Positions 17,306-26,003 are shown, numbered from the stretch's first letter. The stretch is 39,202 nucleotides of DNA from Coriobacteriia bacterium (GCA_018368455.1 JAGZEG010000022.1:1-39202); one strand, 5' to 3'. The notes: generated by a model not told the origin, from the letters alone. Translations and numbers: made by a program.

Positions 17306-18298
17306 ATGAAGACGACCATGGACATATGCCTCAGTCACGAGTCCGCCCTAGAAATGTGGCGCGACATCGACCTCATCGATGACCCCACGATCGATGTGCG
17401 CACGGCCGAGGTACGTTTCAACCGCAATCCCTTGCGAGCGCCCCTCATCATGCCCACCCGCGCCCTTGCGGTGTCCCGACTTCCTTTTGGACTCGTAGGG
17501 GCATCCCTTCCCCTTCATGTTCTGGTGGGAAGCGCCTCAGTGCGCAATCGGGTACCAGACCTTGCCTGTCACGTCTGCTCGAAAGCACTCCCAGGTGGGT
17601 CGTTTATCCACCTCGGAAATCGAGCGTATTCCTGTACTCCCCCGCTCGTTCTCGCCCAGCTCGCTCCTTCGATATCAGAAGTGAGACTTTTTTGTCTCGC
17701 CCTTGAAATGTGCGGGAGCTACGTAGTGACTCGCGGCGAGCGAGGCTTTCGATCGCGCCCGCAGCTCGTCGATGTTGAGCGTCTCGTTGCCTATGCGCAA
17801 AAGAACCGCGGGATCTATGGGATGGGCGCCGTCTGCAAGGCACTCGACCACGCGTTGAACGGATCTGCATCACCCATGGAAACAGCCGTGTCGGCGCTGA
17901 TGTGCCTACCGTGTCGGCTGGGAGGGTTTGGACTGCCGAAGCCACTGTTAAACCAGAGGATCGAATTAGAAGGCCAAGCGCTCAGTGCATCAGGCGGGCG
18001 ATCATACGTCCCCGATCTCTACTGGCCCAAGCAGAAGGTAGCTCTCGAATACGATGGCGCGGAGTATCACTCCTCAGACGCCCAGATCGCCCATGACCAG
18101 AGACGTCGCAACATCCTCGCATCGCTCGGCATCACCGTACTCGTCATGAGAAAAGAGCAGCTTCACAACGAGCAGGAGCTCATCCTCATCGCGCAGACCA
18201 TCGCTCGACATCTCGGCGTCCGCTTTAGGCCGCGAGCAAACGGCTGGCGTTGGCTCAATCGCGACCTGAGAAGGGAACTTCTCTCGCCTCAGGCATAG
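17306..18298 (+). CDS. DUF559-like (restriction-endonuclease-fold) hypothetical protein, second copy
   Basis: This 330-residue paralog of the protein at 313-1377 shares SALE-x-W at the N-terminus, GSASPMET, LPCRLGGFGLP and LN-x-RI. Its nuclease-like C-terminal domain has an aspartate in PDLYWP, LEYDGAEYH, a D-x-RRRN helix and LGITVLVMRKEQL. The residues expected for metal binding in DUF559-like domains (D, E-x-D, H) are present. The N-terminal half resembles no domain I can name with confidence. The start has no strong ribosome binding site; ATG at 17321 is an alternative. It follows the moaAC terminator and converges with modC. Function is unknown. Confidence 0.8.
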   Translation: MKTTMDICLSHESALEMWRDIDLIDDPTIDVRTAEVRFNRNPLRAPLIMPTRALAVSRLPFGLVGASLPLHVLVGSASVRNRVPDLACHVCSKALPGGSFIHLGNRAYSCTPPLVLAQLAPSISEVRLFCLALEMCGSYVVTRGERGFRSRPQLVDVERLVAYAQKNRGIYGMGAVCKALDHALNGSASPMETAVSALMCLPCRLGGFGLPKPLLNQRIELEGQALSASGGRSYVPDLYWPKQKVALEYDGAEYHSSDAQIAHDQRRRNILASLGITVLVMRKEQLHNEQELILIAQTIARHLGVRFRPRANGWRWLNRDLRRELLSPQA

Positions 18299-18338
18299 CT
18301 CAAGCGGGCGCGAAAGCCAGAGAAGTACCGAGCGTGCC

Positions 18339-18512
18339 CCTTTTGGCCAAAACGCCCGCGCTTTGCGAGTCCTTCCACGACGATTCCCGCCTTCCGAGCA
18401 CCTCCAAGGCCCCGGCGAAGCCAAAAGCCCAGGTTGGCGCCGTTCAGAAAAGCCGGCGTTCCTCGTATCGGAGCGCCAGCCCTCGCAAAGCATAGGCGTT
18501 TTGTCCAAAAGG
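18339..18512. repeat. 174-base element bounded by 31-base inverted repeats
   Basis: Arms at 18339-18369 and 18482-18512 are inverted copies matching at 27 of 31 positions; the core is CCTTTTGG-x-CAAAACGCC followed by GCTTTGCGAG. The 112-base interior has no gene. The element lies between two convergent genes (18299-18570, no other gene). It could be a MITE-like remnant, a long bidirectional terminator hairpin, or a dispersed intergenic repeat. No target-site duplication was seen at the ends. Confidence 0.7.
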
Positions 18513-18570
18513 CGCCCTTTCGCAGCTGCTCAGGCGCCTCCAAAGCCGAAACGACAGGGCCTGGGCAGGC

Positions 18571-19683
18571 TCAGCGGCGCACGAGGTAGAGGTTTCGTGA
18601 GTCGAACTCGAGCCGCAGCATATCGCCGGCCTCAGGCAAGCGTGTTCCTTCGGGGACGTTGAGCGTGTCCACCTTCCACTGGATGCGATGCGCGGGATCG
18701 CCAGCAGGCGTGTCGAGCATGACCGTGCGCTCAAAGCGCGCGTCGCTCACGCGATGAACGTGCAGGTCGAAGAAGTTGGCACCCGGATCAAAGAAGCATT
18801 CCTCCCCGTCGGCGTCGGACGGAAGAGACTCCGATCCCGCCTCGTGGATGTAGAACGCGCGGATGCCCAGATAGGCTACGTCATCAGGAATGTCGCCTGG
18901 CACGCTGAATATCATGCCCCAGTCGGTCGCTTCGACGCGGCCCTCCCCCACCTTGCGCGCCCGCGACGTGTTCTTACAGCCTGACAGGCGAATGGCGGCG
19001 AGAGACGCTGGCGCGTGCACGAGCTCGCGACCATCCGCGATCTGCGTGATCTCGCCGCGGTCCATGACGGCGATGCGATCGCAGAAGCGCAGCGCCTCGT
19101 CGATGTCGTGTGACACGTATAGGATCGTCGCGTCGATGTCGTCGAACGTGTCGAGCATGCTCTGCTCGAGTGCGCTCTTGAGGTGGGCGTCGAGCGCCGA
19201 GAACGGCTCGTCGAACATCAGGATGCTCGGGCGTGCTGCCAGCATGCGAGCCAGGGCAACGCGCTGCTGCTGACCACCGGACAGACGCATCGGGTAGCGG
19301 TCGGCAAAGCCCGTCAGGCCGAACATCTCTAGGTAGCGCATGGCCTGCTCGCGGCGCGCGGAGCGCGAGAGATGCCGGTCCATGCCCGCCTCGACGTTGG
19401 CGACGACGCTCATGTTGGGGAAGAGCTGGTAGTTCTGAAACAGCATGGCCGTGCGGCGCTGCTGCGGCTTAAGGTTGATGTGCGCCGCCGAGTCGAACAG
19501 CACCTCGCCGTTGACGACGATGCGCCCCTCGTCAGGCGTCACGAGGCCGGCCACGCTGCGCAGCGTCACGCTCTTGCCGCAGCCCAAGGCGCCGAGCAGG
19601 CCCATGACCTCGTTGTCGGCATCAAGCTGAACGGCCAGGTCGAACGCAGGGAAGCGCTTGACGATGTCGATGTGCAGGCTCAT
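18571..19683 (-). CDS. modC: molybdate ABC transporter ATP-binding protein ModC
   Basis: This is the ATPase subunit of the molybdate importer. It carries Walker A GALGCGKS (residues 33-40 region, a variant of GPSGCGKS that keeps all functional positions), the Q-loop LFQNYQLFPNMSV, the ABC signature LSGGQQQRVALARML, Walker B ILMFDEPFSALD, and the switch histidine in SHDIDEA. The C-terminal 130 residues are a poorly conserved regulatory region that differs from the standard MOP molybdate-binding domain. Its start overlaps the modB stop by four bases and has GAGGAGGG upstream. It is 370 residues long and last in a modA-modB-modC order. Confidence 0.93.
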   Translation of the reverse strand: MSLHIDIVKRFPAFDLAVQLDADNEVMGLLGALGCGKSVTLRSVAGLVTPDEGRIVVNGEVLFDSAAHINLKPQQRRTAMLFQNYQLFPNMSVVANVEAGMDRHLSRSARREQAMRYLEMFGLTGFADRYPMRLSGGQQQRVALARMLAARPSILMFDEPFSALDAHLKSALEQSMLDTFDDIDATILYVSHDIDEALRFCDRIAVMDRGEITQIADGRELVHAPASLAAIRLSGCKNTSRARKVGEGRVEATDWGMIFSVPGDIPDDVAYLGIRAFYIHEAGSESLPSDADGEECFFDPGANFFDLHVHRVSDARFERTVMLDTPAGDPAHRIQWKVDTLNVPEGTRLPEAGDMLRLEFDSRNLYLVRR

Positions 19684-21173
19684 CGGGAGCCCTCCTCGCT
19701 CTTGCTCGCAGAAGCAGAAGACGTTGTGGTCTCAGGGACATGCCCGGCGCCCGCGTGCAGCTCACCGCGCTGCGCCCGCTCGCGCTCGATCTGCTTGCGC
19801 TCGGAGCGCGTCAGGCGACCTGAGGAGCGATAGCGCTGCGAGTGGCTCGAGTACACGTTGATGAGCAGGATGACGAGGAACGAGATGATGATCACGACGA
19901 CGACCCAGAACAGCGCCACGTCCGTGTTGCCACCCATCCACTGGAAATAGATGGCGATGGGCATCGTCTGCGTGATTCCCGCGTAGTTGCCGGCCACGAA
20001 CAGCGTCGCGCCGAACTCGCCCATGGCGCGCGCGAAGGCGAGCACGGTTCCGGCGGCAATGGAAGGCCAGGCCAGCGGCACCATGAGGCGCAGGAAGATG
20101 CGCAGGTTCGACCAGCCTAGCGTGCGAGCAGCGTCAAGCATGTTGGGGTCGAGCGCCTCGAACGCTCCGCGGGCCGTACGGTACATGAGCGGGAACGACA
20201 CGACCGTCGCGGCGATGACAGCGGCCGGCCACGAGAACACGAGCTCGATGCCGTGTGCCATGAGCCAGCGGCCAAACTCCGTCGAGTTACCGAACGCCAA
20301 CAGCAGCAAGAAGCCGCACACTGTGGGCGGTAGCACCATGGGAATTGTGAACAGGGAGTCGACGACGCCCTTCCAGCGGCTCTTGACGCCGATGGACTTC
20401 CACGCCGCCAGCAGGCCCAGCACGAACACGACGACGAGCGCAGCGGCCGATGTCTTGAGCGACACCCAGAGTGGACGGTAGTCGATGCCCGCAAGGAAGG
20501 CGCCGAGCTCCTCCCACCACGTGGGCACGTCCTGCGTCGCCACGCCCTCGAGCGCGACGAGGTGGCCGTAGTCGAGACAGACGAGGCCCTCCTTAGGCGC
20601 GATGTCGTCGGAGCGCGTGATCGTGGCGTAGGTGTAGCCGTCGCCGATCTCGACGTTGACCTGGTACGTGCGTGCGCCCGACGTGTAGGAGCTCTCCCCC
20701 ACGACAACCACGGGCTCGACGCCGACCTCGCCCATGAGCGAGCCGCCGTTGGAGAACTGCTCGTCAAGGCTCGCGAACATCGACGTGAGCGCCGAGACGT
20801 CCGCCGTGTCAGAGGCGTCGAAGCCCGCAGCCTGGGCAGCATCGCTCGGCACGAACACGACGATCTCGTCCGACATGACAAACGCGACGACCGCCGTTGG
20901 GTCGTTCACCGGGAAGCGATAGCCGAAGTCCTGGCCCTCGTAGGCGCGCCCCGTACCCTTGTTCAGGCGCCCAAAGTCGTTGATGCCCAGGCCCGCGGCC
21001 GTGTCGGCGGCCGAGCCCTCGACGAGCTCTTGCTCACGGCCGGAGTCGTCGCCCAGAGCTGGGGACGGAAGCGCAAGGCAGAGGCACAGCGCCCACGCCA
21101 GGGCAAACAGGACGAGGACGCACAGGCGGGCACGTCTGGGCGCAGAGGCTGGTTCGAGGAGAGCGGTGGGCAT
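19680..21173 (-). CDS. modB: molybdate ABC transporter permease ModB with large outer N-terminal domain
   Basis: The C-terminal half (about 232-455) is a ModB-type permease with five or six membrane segments and the EAA-type loop (ALDPNMLDAARTLGWSNLRI) that docks on ModC; RAMGEFGATLFVAGN is typical of ModB. A standard ModB is near 225 residues, while this one has 497. The extra N-terminus consists of a signal-like hydrophobic segment (17-40) and a roughly 190-residue domain (42-230) that must lie outside the cell. That domain is unrecognised; it might contact ModA or bind substrate. The C-terminus adds a charged cytoplasmic tail of about 40 residues. The ribosome binding site is weak; modC overlaps its end. 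Confidence 0.9.
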   Translation of the reverse strand: MPTALLEPASAPRRARLCVLVLFALAWALCLCLALPSPALGDDSGREQELVEGSAADTAAGLGINDFGRLNKGTGRAYEGQDFGYRFPVNDPTAVVAFVMSDEIVVFVPSDAAQAAGFDASDTADVSALTSMFASLDEQFSNGGSLMGEVGVEPVVVVGESSYTSGARTYQVNVEIGDGYTYATITRSDDIAPKEGLVCLDYGHLVALEGVATQDVPTWWEELGAFLAGIDYRPLWVSLKTSAAALVVVFVLGLLAAWKSIGVKSRWKGVVDSLFTIPMVLPPTVCGFLLLLAFGNSTEFGRWLMAHGIELVFSWPAAVIAATVVSFPLMYRTARGAFEALDPNMLDAARTLGWSNLRIFLRLMVPLAWPSIAAGTVLAFARAMGEFGATLFVAGNYAGITQTMPIAIYFQWMGGNTDVALFWVVVVIIISFLVILLINVYSSHSQRYRSSGRLTRSERKQIERERAQRGELHAGAGHVPETTTSSASASKSEEGSR

Positions 21174-21266
21174 GGCAGGCCATCGTTTCGTCGGGGGTGG
21201 ATGGGTCCGAGGGAGGGCGCGCCGCCCGCTCGGTAAAGAAAGCGTAGCAAACCCGTATGACCGAAG

Positions 21267-21304
21267 GCGCCGCCCGCCCCTCGAAAACGGGAGACGGGCG
21301 GCGC
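21267..21304 (-). promoter_or_regulatory. strong hairpin between modA and modB
   Basis: Perfect ten-base arms (21267-21276 and 21295-21304) sit in the 175-base gap between modA and modB, without a T run after them on the minus strand. It could protect or attenuate the mRNA so that the binding protein is made in excess over the permease and ATPase. The same arrangement occurs at 33359-33399. Confidence 0.55.
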
Positions 21305-21348
21305 ATCGTCACGCAAGCTAAGAGGTCGCGCAGGGAGTCGGAAAAGGC

Positions 21349-22257
21349 CTACTCGTCGGAGACCTCGAAGCCGTACTCCGCCCAGACCTTCAGGGCCTCG
21401 GGGTCGGTCATGCAGAACGACAGGAAGTCGACGGCGATCTCCGCGTTGACGGCGTTGGCGGACACGGCGCCGGGGTAGACGATGGCCTTGTGGGACTCGG
21501 CCGGCGTCGTGAAGGCGATCTCGATGCCGTCGTAGCGATAGACATCGCTCGAGTAGACGAAGCCCACCTGGCAGTCGCCCGTGGAGACCCACTTGGCAGC
21601 CGTACCGACCTTGTCGGCCAGGTTCACCTTGTCGGCGATGGAGGCGTCGTACTCGCCGTCAGCGCCCTCCTCGTTGGTGTACAGGCCCACGGAAGCGAGC
21701 GCCTGGTTGGCGTACTTGCCGGCCGGCACCGTGGCGGCGTCGCCGATGGCGATCTTCGTGATGCCCTCGCCAGCAACGTCCTCGATGGCAGCGATCTCGA
21801 TGTCCGAGCCCTCGGCACGCACGATAACGAGGTCGTTGTTGAACATGTTGATGCGCGAGTCGACGTCGATGAGGCCGTCCTTCTCGGCGGTGTCCATCGT
21901 GCCCTTGGAGGCCGTGATGAGGACGTCGGGCTGGGCGCCGGCGTTCATCTGCTCCACGAGGTCGCCGGACGCCTTGAACTGCGTGTCAGCGAACGTGACC
22001 TCCGGGTGGGCGGCGCTGTACAGCTTCTGAACCTCGGGCATGGCCTTCTCAAGCGAGTTGGCGGCGAAGATCTGAAGCTCGCCCTTCTTGGGGGCCTCGG
22101 CGGCGGCAGAGGCAGCCTTCTTCGCGTCCTTGGAGGAAGAGGCGGCGTCCTTGGCAGCGCTCTTCTCGGCAGCAAAGGCTGCCGCGGGGGCGAAGGCAGC
22201 CACGGCGCTCACCGCAGCGGCACCCTTCAGAAACGAGCGACGATTGAGCTGGGTCAT
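21349..22257 (-). CDS. modA: molybdate ABC transporter substrate-binding protein ModA
   Basis: This 302-residue extracellular molybdate-binding protein begins with a twin-arginine signal (NRRSFLKG, residues 5-12) and a hydrophobic stretch ending AAAFA-A. An Ala/Lys/Ser-rich linker (about 30-58) follows, then the ModA fold: ELQIFAANSLEKAMPEV, FKASGDLVEQMNAGAQPDVL, NDLVIVRA, GDAATVPAGKYANQAL and VGFVYSSDVYR. There is no lipobox cysteine after the signal, so how it stays at the cell surface is unclear. The start at 22257 follows AAGGAGTG; a frame open to 22416 is an artefact. It is the first gene of modABC. Confidence 0.93.
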   Translation of the reverse strand: MTQLNRRSFLKGAAAVSAVAAFAPAAAFAAEKSAAKDAASSSKDAKKAASAAAEAPKKGELQIFAANSLEKAMPEVQKLYSAAHPEVTFADTQFKASGDLVEQMNAGAQPDVLITASKGTMDTAEKDGLIDVDSRINMFNNDLVIVRAEGSDIEIAAIEDVAGEGITKIAIGDAATVPAGKYANQALASVGLYTNEEGADGEYDASIADKVNLADKVGTAAKWVSTGDCQVGFVYSSDVYRYDGIEIAFTTPAESHKAIVYPGAVSANAVNAEIAVDFLSFCMTDPEALKVWAEYGFEVSDE

Positions 22258-22358
22258 GCGTGCACTCCTTAGTGTGGAACGAGCCCGTCGGAGCAAACCG
22301 GCGGGAAACGGACGCACCGGCAGCATGCCCTCGCCACCACAAACGTGTGGCCTAGGAC

Positions 22359-22374
22359 ATGACGCCGGTGTCAT
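22359..22374 (-). promoter_or_regulatory. possible operator upstream of modA
   Basis: ATGACGCCGGTGTCAT is a 16-base near-perfect palindrome (one mismatched pair) about 100 bases before the modA start. TATAGT on the minus strand, around 22385-22390, could be a -10 element just upstream of it. It does not resemble the E. coli ModE consensus. The rest of 22258-22473 shows nothing else clear. Confidence 0.35.
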
Positions 22375-22473
22375 ACAAGAATAACTATAGTCGCTCAGGC
22401 CGTAAAAAGTCCGCAAGCGTGTCCGAATTGTGTCAATCGGCAGTGTTACCGCAGATTCTTGGCGAGCGAGACC

Positions 22474-22980
22474 CTACTTCTGAACGGGGTCAGGCGCAAC
22501 CTGCTGGCCGTGGTGCTTCCCTGCCGTCATCTCCATCGCGTGCTCGACAACGCTGGCCAGCACCTCCCAGCACTCGCGGGCCGCGCGCTCGCTGCCGGGG
22601 AAGTTGACGACGAGCGACGTGCCACGCTGCATGCAGACGGCGCGCGACAGCATGGCATTCTTCGTCTTCTGCAGCGACATCGCACGGATGGCCTCAGCAA
22701 TGCCGGGGACGTTGCGCTGGCAGACGGCCATCGTGGCCTCGGGCGTAACGTCACGCATCGACAGGCCCGTGCCGCCGCACGTCAGCACGACGTCGGCGTG
22801 CGCATCGTCCGTCGCGGCGACGATGGCGTCTTTGAGCTCGGCGACCTCGTCGTGCACGACGACGTGCGACGCGACAGTCCAGCCCGCCTGCTCGATGAGC
22901 GAGGCCAGGGCGGAGCCGGCGCTGTCCTGCTCGATGGAGCGCGTGTCCGACGACGTAACGATAGCGAACTTGATGTCCAT
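22474..22980 (-). CDS. mog: molybdopterin adenylyltransferase family protein (MogA/MoaB)
   Basis: MogA/MoaB proteins adenylylate molybdopterin before metal insertion by MoeA. This 168-residue protein has the MoCF-binding fold: FAIVTSSDTRS, VLTCGGTGLSMRDVTPEAT with the nucleotide-binding GGTG, PGIAEAIRAMSLQKT and a final VVNFPGSERAA. The start at 22980 follows AAAGGA. It lies 56 bases downstream of moeA on the same strand, and the pair probably acts in sequence. MogA and MoaB cannot be told apart from sequence reading alone. Confidence 0.9.
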   Translation of the reverse strand: MDIKFAIVTSSDTRSIEQDSAGSALASLIEQAGWTVASHVVVHDEVAELKDAIVAATDDAHADVVLTCGGTGLSMRDVTPEATMAVCQRNVPGIAEAIRAMSLQKTKNAMLSRAVCMQRGTSLVVNFPGSERAARECWEVLASVVEHAMEMTAGKHHGQQVAPDPVQK

Positions 22981-23036
22981 GAAAGCGTCCTTTCAGCAGA
23001 GAGGTCTATTCGATGCCGCCTACCTCACGGCATCGC

Positions 23037-24296
23037 TTAGATGGCCGTGCCCTCCGGCATGTCAATGCGCAGGCACGTCACCGGGTCTCCGGCAGACAGG
23101 CCCTTGCACTGCTCGGGGATGACCATGAGGCAGTTGCACCGCGCCAGGCCGCCAAGCAGCGCCGAGGACTGTGAGCGGTACTCGGTGACAATCCACTCGC
23201 CGCTGGCGTCGCGCGACAGCTCGCCGCGGTTGTAGAAGCGACGGTCCTCCTTCTTGCGCAGCGGGGCGGCCAGGCGGGCGACGACCGTGGGGCGGCCGGC
23301 ATCGGGATGGCCCGCCATGCGGCGCAGAGCGGGGCGGATGAGCAGCTCGAAGCCGACGGAGGCCGCCGCCGGGTTGCCGGACAGGCCGAAGACCGGCTTG
23401 CCGTCGATGACGCCCATCGTCTGACGCTTGCCGGGGCGCAGCGAGATGTAGGCGTAGGCGACCTCGCCCATCTCGTCGATGACCGGGTTGATGAAGTCGA
23501 AGTCGCCCTTGCTGGCGCCGCCGGCACTCACGACCATGTCGCACTCGTCCAGGGCGCGGCGCAGCGCAGCCTTGATGGCATCGCGATCGTCGGGCACGAT
23601 CGGGTAGGAGCGCGCGATGGCCCCGGCCTGCTGCACAAGTCCGACGAGACACGCCGTGTTCGAGTTGCGGATCTTGCCAGGCGTCGGCTTCTCGCCCGCG
23701 TCGACAAGCTCGGAGCCGATGGAGAACACACCGACAACGGGACGGCGGTAGACCGGCAGTTTAAGGGCGCCGGCCGAAGCGAGCATGCCCATGGCGTACG
23801 GGCTGATCGTCTCACCTGCGCGCATGACGACGTCGCCCGCGTGGAACTCCTCGCCCGCGCGACGGACGTTGTCGCCCGGAGTGGCCGGAGCCGAGAACGT
23901 CGCAGATCCGTCCGAGCCGTCGCCCTGCACGAGCTCGTACTTCACGACGGCGTCAGCGCCGGCGGGCACGGGTGCTCCCGTCATGATGCGCAGTGCCTGA
24001 CCGGGCTCGAGCGTGCGACCGAACGTGTTGCCCGCACCGATACCGCCGACGACCGTCAGGCGCACGGGACTCTCGGGCGTGGCGTCCGCGATGTCGGCAC
24101 AGCGCACGGCAAAGCCGTCCATGGAGGAGTTGTCGAACGGCGATACGTCAATGTCGCTCGCGACGTCGCGCGCCAGCACGCGGCCAAGGCTCTCCTCGAG
24201 CACGACCGTCTCTTCAGCCAGCGGCGCTACGCGCTCCAGCGTGCGCGCGAGCGCTTCCTCGACGCTGATGCGCTCCTCCGTTGACGCTCCGCTCAT
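23037..24296 (-). CDS. moeA: molybdopterin molybdenumtransferase MoeA
   Basis: MoeA inserts molybdate into adenylylated molybdopterin. The 419-residue sequence runs through DVSPFDNSSMDGFAVR, GQALRIMTGAPVPAGADAVV, IGSELVDAGEKPTPGKIRNS, VVSAGGASKGDFDFI, the SGNPAAASVGFELLIRPALR loop and a C-terminal beta domain (GDPVTCLRID). All domains are present at normal length. The ATG at 24296 follows GAAAGGA. It is preceded by the coaE-mobB fusion 50 bases upstream and followed by mogA/moaB. Confidence 0.96.
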   Translation of the reverse strand: MSGASTEERISVEEALARTLERVAPLAEETVVLEESLGRVLARDVASDIDVSPFDNSSMDGFAVRCADIADATPESPVRLTVVGGIGAGNTFGRTLEPGQALRIMTGAPVPAGADAVVKYELVQGDGSDGSATFSAPATPGDNVRRAGEEFHAGDVVMRAGETISPYAMGMLASAGALKLPVYRRPVVGVFSIGSELVDAGEKPTPGKIRNSNTACLVGLVQQAGAIARSYPIVPDDRDAIKAALRRALDECDMVVSAGGASKGDFDFINPVIDEMGEVAYAYISLRPGKRQTMGVIDGKPVFGLSGNPAAASVGFELLIRPALRRMAGHPDAGRPTVVARLAAPLRKKEDRRFYNRGELSRDASGEWIVTEYRSQSSALLGGLARCNCLMVIPEQCKGLSAGDPVTCLRIDMPEGTAI

Positions 24297-24346
24297 GTGG
24301 TGGGTCCTTTCGTCGTAGGGGTTCTCGGCCAGGTCACGTCCGCCGA

Positions 24347-25747
24347 TTATACGTCGGCACGCGGCCCGGCGCCGATGACGTCGCGTTCGATAAAGGCGAC
24401 GACGGCCTGCGCGTCGTTGACGTCGAAGGCGCGCAGGCCTGCCAGGGCGCAGGCGCGCTTGACGTCGGGCATGTCCGTGGCGATACCGACCGTGTTCTCG
24501 TTGGGCAGGCGGTCGGCGTCCTTGCCCAGGTCATGCTCATGCTCGGGGCTGAACGCGAACGGCTCCCCCGCCCCGGCGGCGGCCACGAACGCCCGGGCGC
24601 AGGCGACGTCGCGCTCGTTGGCGGCGCGCATGACCTCGACGCACGGGATCGTCGAGTGCCGGTAGCCCTCGACAACGACGACGTCGTGCGGCTCCATAAG
24701 GGCGACGACCTCCTCCATGGGCTGCTCCTGCGTCAGGCTGCGCATGAGCGCAAGCTGATCGGGCGAGGCGACAACGACCTCGGAGGCGCCGGCCTGGCGG
24801 TGGCGCCACGAGTCCTTCCCCTCGACGTCGATCGAAAAGCCACGATGGCCGTGGTGCTTAACGGAGCCGACGTCGTGCCCGCGGGCGACGAGACCGGCGA
24901 TGACCTTCTCGACAAGCGTCGTCTTACCGGAGTTGTGCCGGCCGACGAACGCGATAACCGGGCTTGCGAGGCCGGCCGGCTGGACGACGGGAACGAGGGG
25001 GCACGAGGACGTAGGAGCCTCGGACACCGCAGGCGGGGCGGGGGGCACGCTGGCACCGCTTGCTGCGTCGGCCGTCGCCGGGCTGCGCCAACCGCCAGCA
25101 GCCCGCTCGTCCCACCAGGCGTCCAGGGCGGCGGCAAGCTGCTCGGGCGTGCCGTCGTTGGCGATGATCGTGTCGGCGAGCTCGGCACGTCGCTCGTCCG
25201 AGATCTGCCGCTCAGCGCGTCGGTCGAAGTCGTCCGCGTCCATGCCGCGTTCGACAGCACGCTGGCGGCGCAGCTCGAGCGGGCAGCTCAGCGTCATGAC
25301 CTCGTCGGCAAGCTCGCGGCCCGCACCCTCGATGAGCGGGACTTCCACGACGGTCAGTGCGAAGTCCTCCCCCGCCTTCGCACAGCAGCCCGGCCCCACC
25401 AGCATGTCCCCCAAACGCGCGAGGATGCGCGGATGGGTTATGGCGTCGAGATCGCGCGTGGAAGACTCGTCGGCAAAGGCACGTCGCGCAAGCTCGGCAC
25501 GGTCGACCTCCGCCTGCTCGACAAGGGGATCGGCGCCGCATAGAAAGCCACAGTCGTCGTCGAACAGCGGCCAACGCAGCACGTCCTCGCCAAAGCGCTG
25601 GGCGAGCGCCGCCTTGACGTCGGCCTCCTCGAGAACGCGGTGAGCAACCTCGTCGAGGTCGATGACGCGGGCGCCGCGCCCGGCCAGATGGGCTGCAGCC
25701 ACCGACTTCCCCGACCCGATGCCGCCCGTCAGAAACAGCGTGTACAC
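24347..25747 (-). CDS. fused dephospho-CoA kinase / MobB protein
   Basis: This is one continuous 466-residue frame with two enzymes. Residues 1-213 are dephospho-CoA kinase (CoaE, last step of coenzyme A synthesis): GGIGSGKS at 8-15, IDLDEVAHRVL, the ITHP motif near 103-106 and VVEVPLIEGAG. Residues 214-262 are a Pro/Ala-rich linker. Residues 263-466 are MobB, a GTPase helping MobA attach GMP to molybdopterin: GRHNSGKT at 269-276, VKHHGHRGFSID, DSWRHRQAGA and VVVVEGYRHS. The GTG start follows GGAGGG. No frameshift or stop separates the halves. The MobB half fits the surrounding cofactor genes; the CoaE half does not. Confidence 0.92.
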   Translation of the reverse strand: MYTLFLTGGIGSGKSVAAAHLAGRGARVIDLDEVAHRVLEEADVKAALAQRFGEDVLRWPLFDDDCGFLCGADPLVEQAEVDRAELARRAFADESSTRDLDAITHPRILARLGDMLVGPGCCAKAGEDFALTVVEVPLIEGAGRELADEVMTLSCPLELRRQRAVERGMDADDFDRRAERQISDERRAELADTIIANDGTPEQLAAALDAWWDERAAGGWRSPATADAASGASVPPAPPAVSEAPTSSCPLVPVVQPAGLASPVIAFVGRHNSGKTTLVEKVIAGLVARGHDVGSVKHHGHRGFSIDVEGKDSWRHRQAGASEVVVASPDQLALMRSLTQEQPMEEVVALMEPHDVVVVEGYRHSTIPCVEVMRAANERDVACARAFVAAAGAGEPFAFSPEHEHDLGKDADRLPNENTVGIATDMPDVKRACALAGLRAFDVNDAQAVVAFIERDVIGAGPRADV

Positions 25748-26003
25748 GTGCGCCCTCCGTTACTCGTTGTCCAAATATCCACGTCCAAGACGCCGCCGCA
25801 GAGGCCGTCGCCAGCGCGAAAGCTCCTGTCCGGGTATCTCAAACATGCCCGATGCGGCGCCGCAGATGTCGCATCCTTTCCCTGATTGTAGAGCGTCGGG
25901 AGCGTGCGGGGCCCGAGGCATCGCGAAACCTGCGGTAATCGTTTGCGCTACCATAGGGACATTCCGGCATCTTGGCCGCTCACGTATCGCAAGGAGCCCC
26001 ACC

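Noticed and set aside
18571..19683. Possible broken Walker A in ModC (GALGCGKS instead of GPSGCGKS)
   Set aside because: The G-x-x-G-x-GK-S consensus is fully kept and every other ATPase motif is normal.
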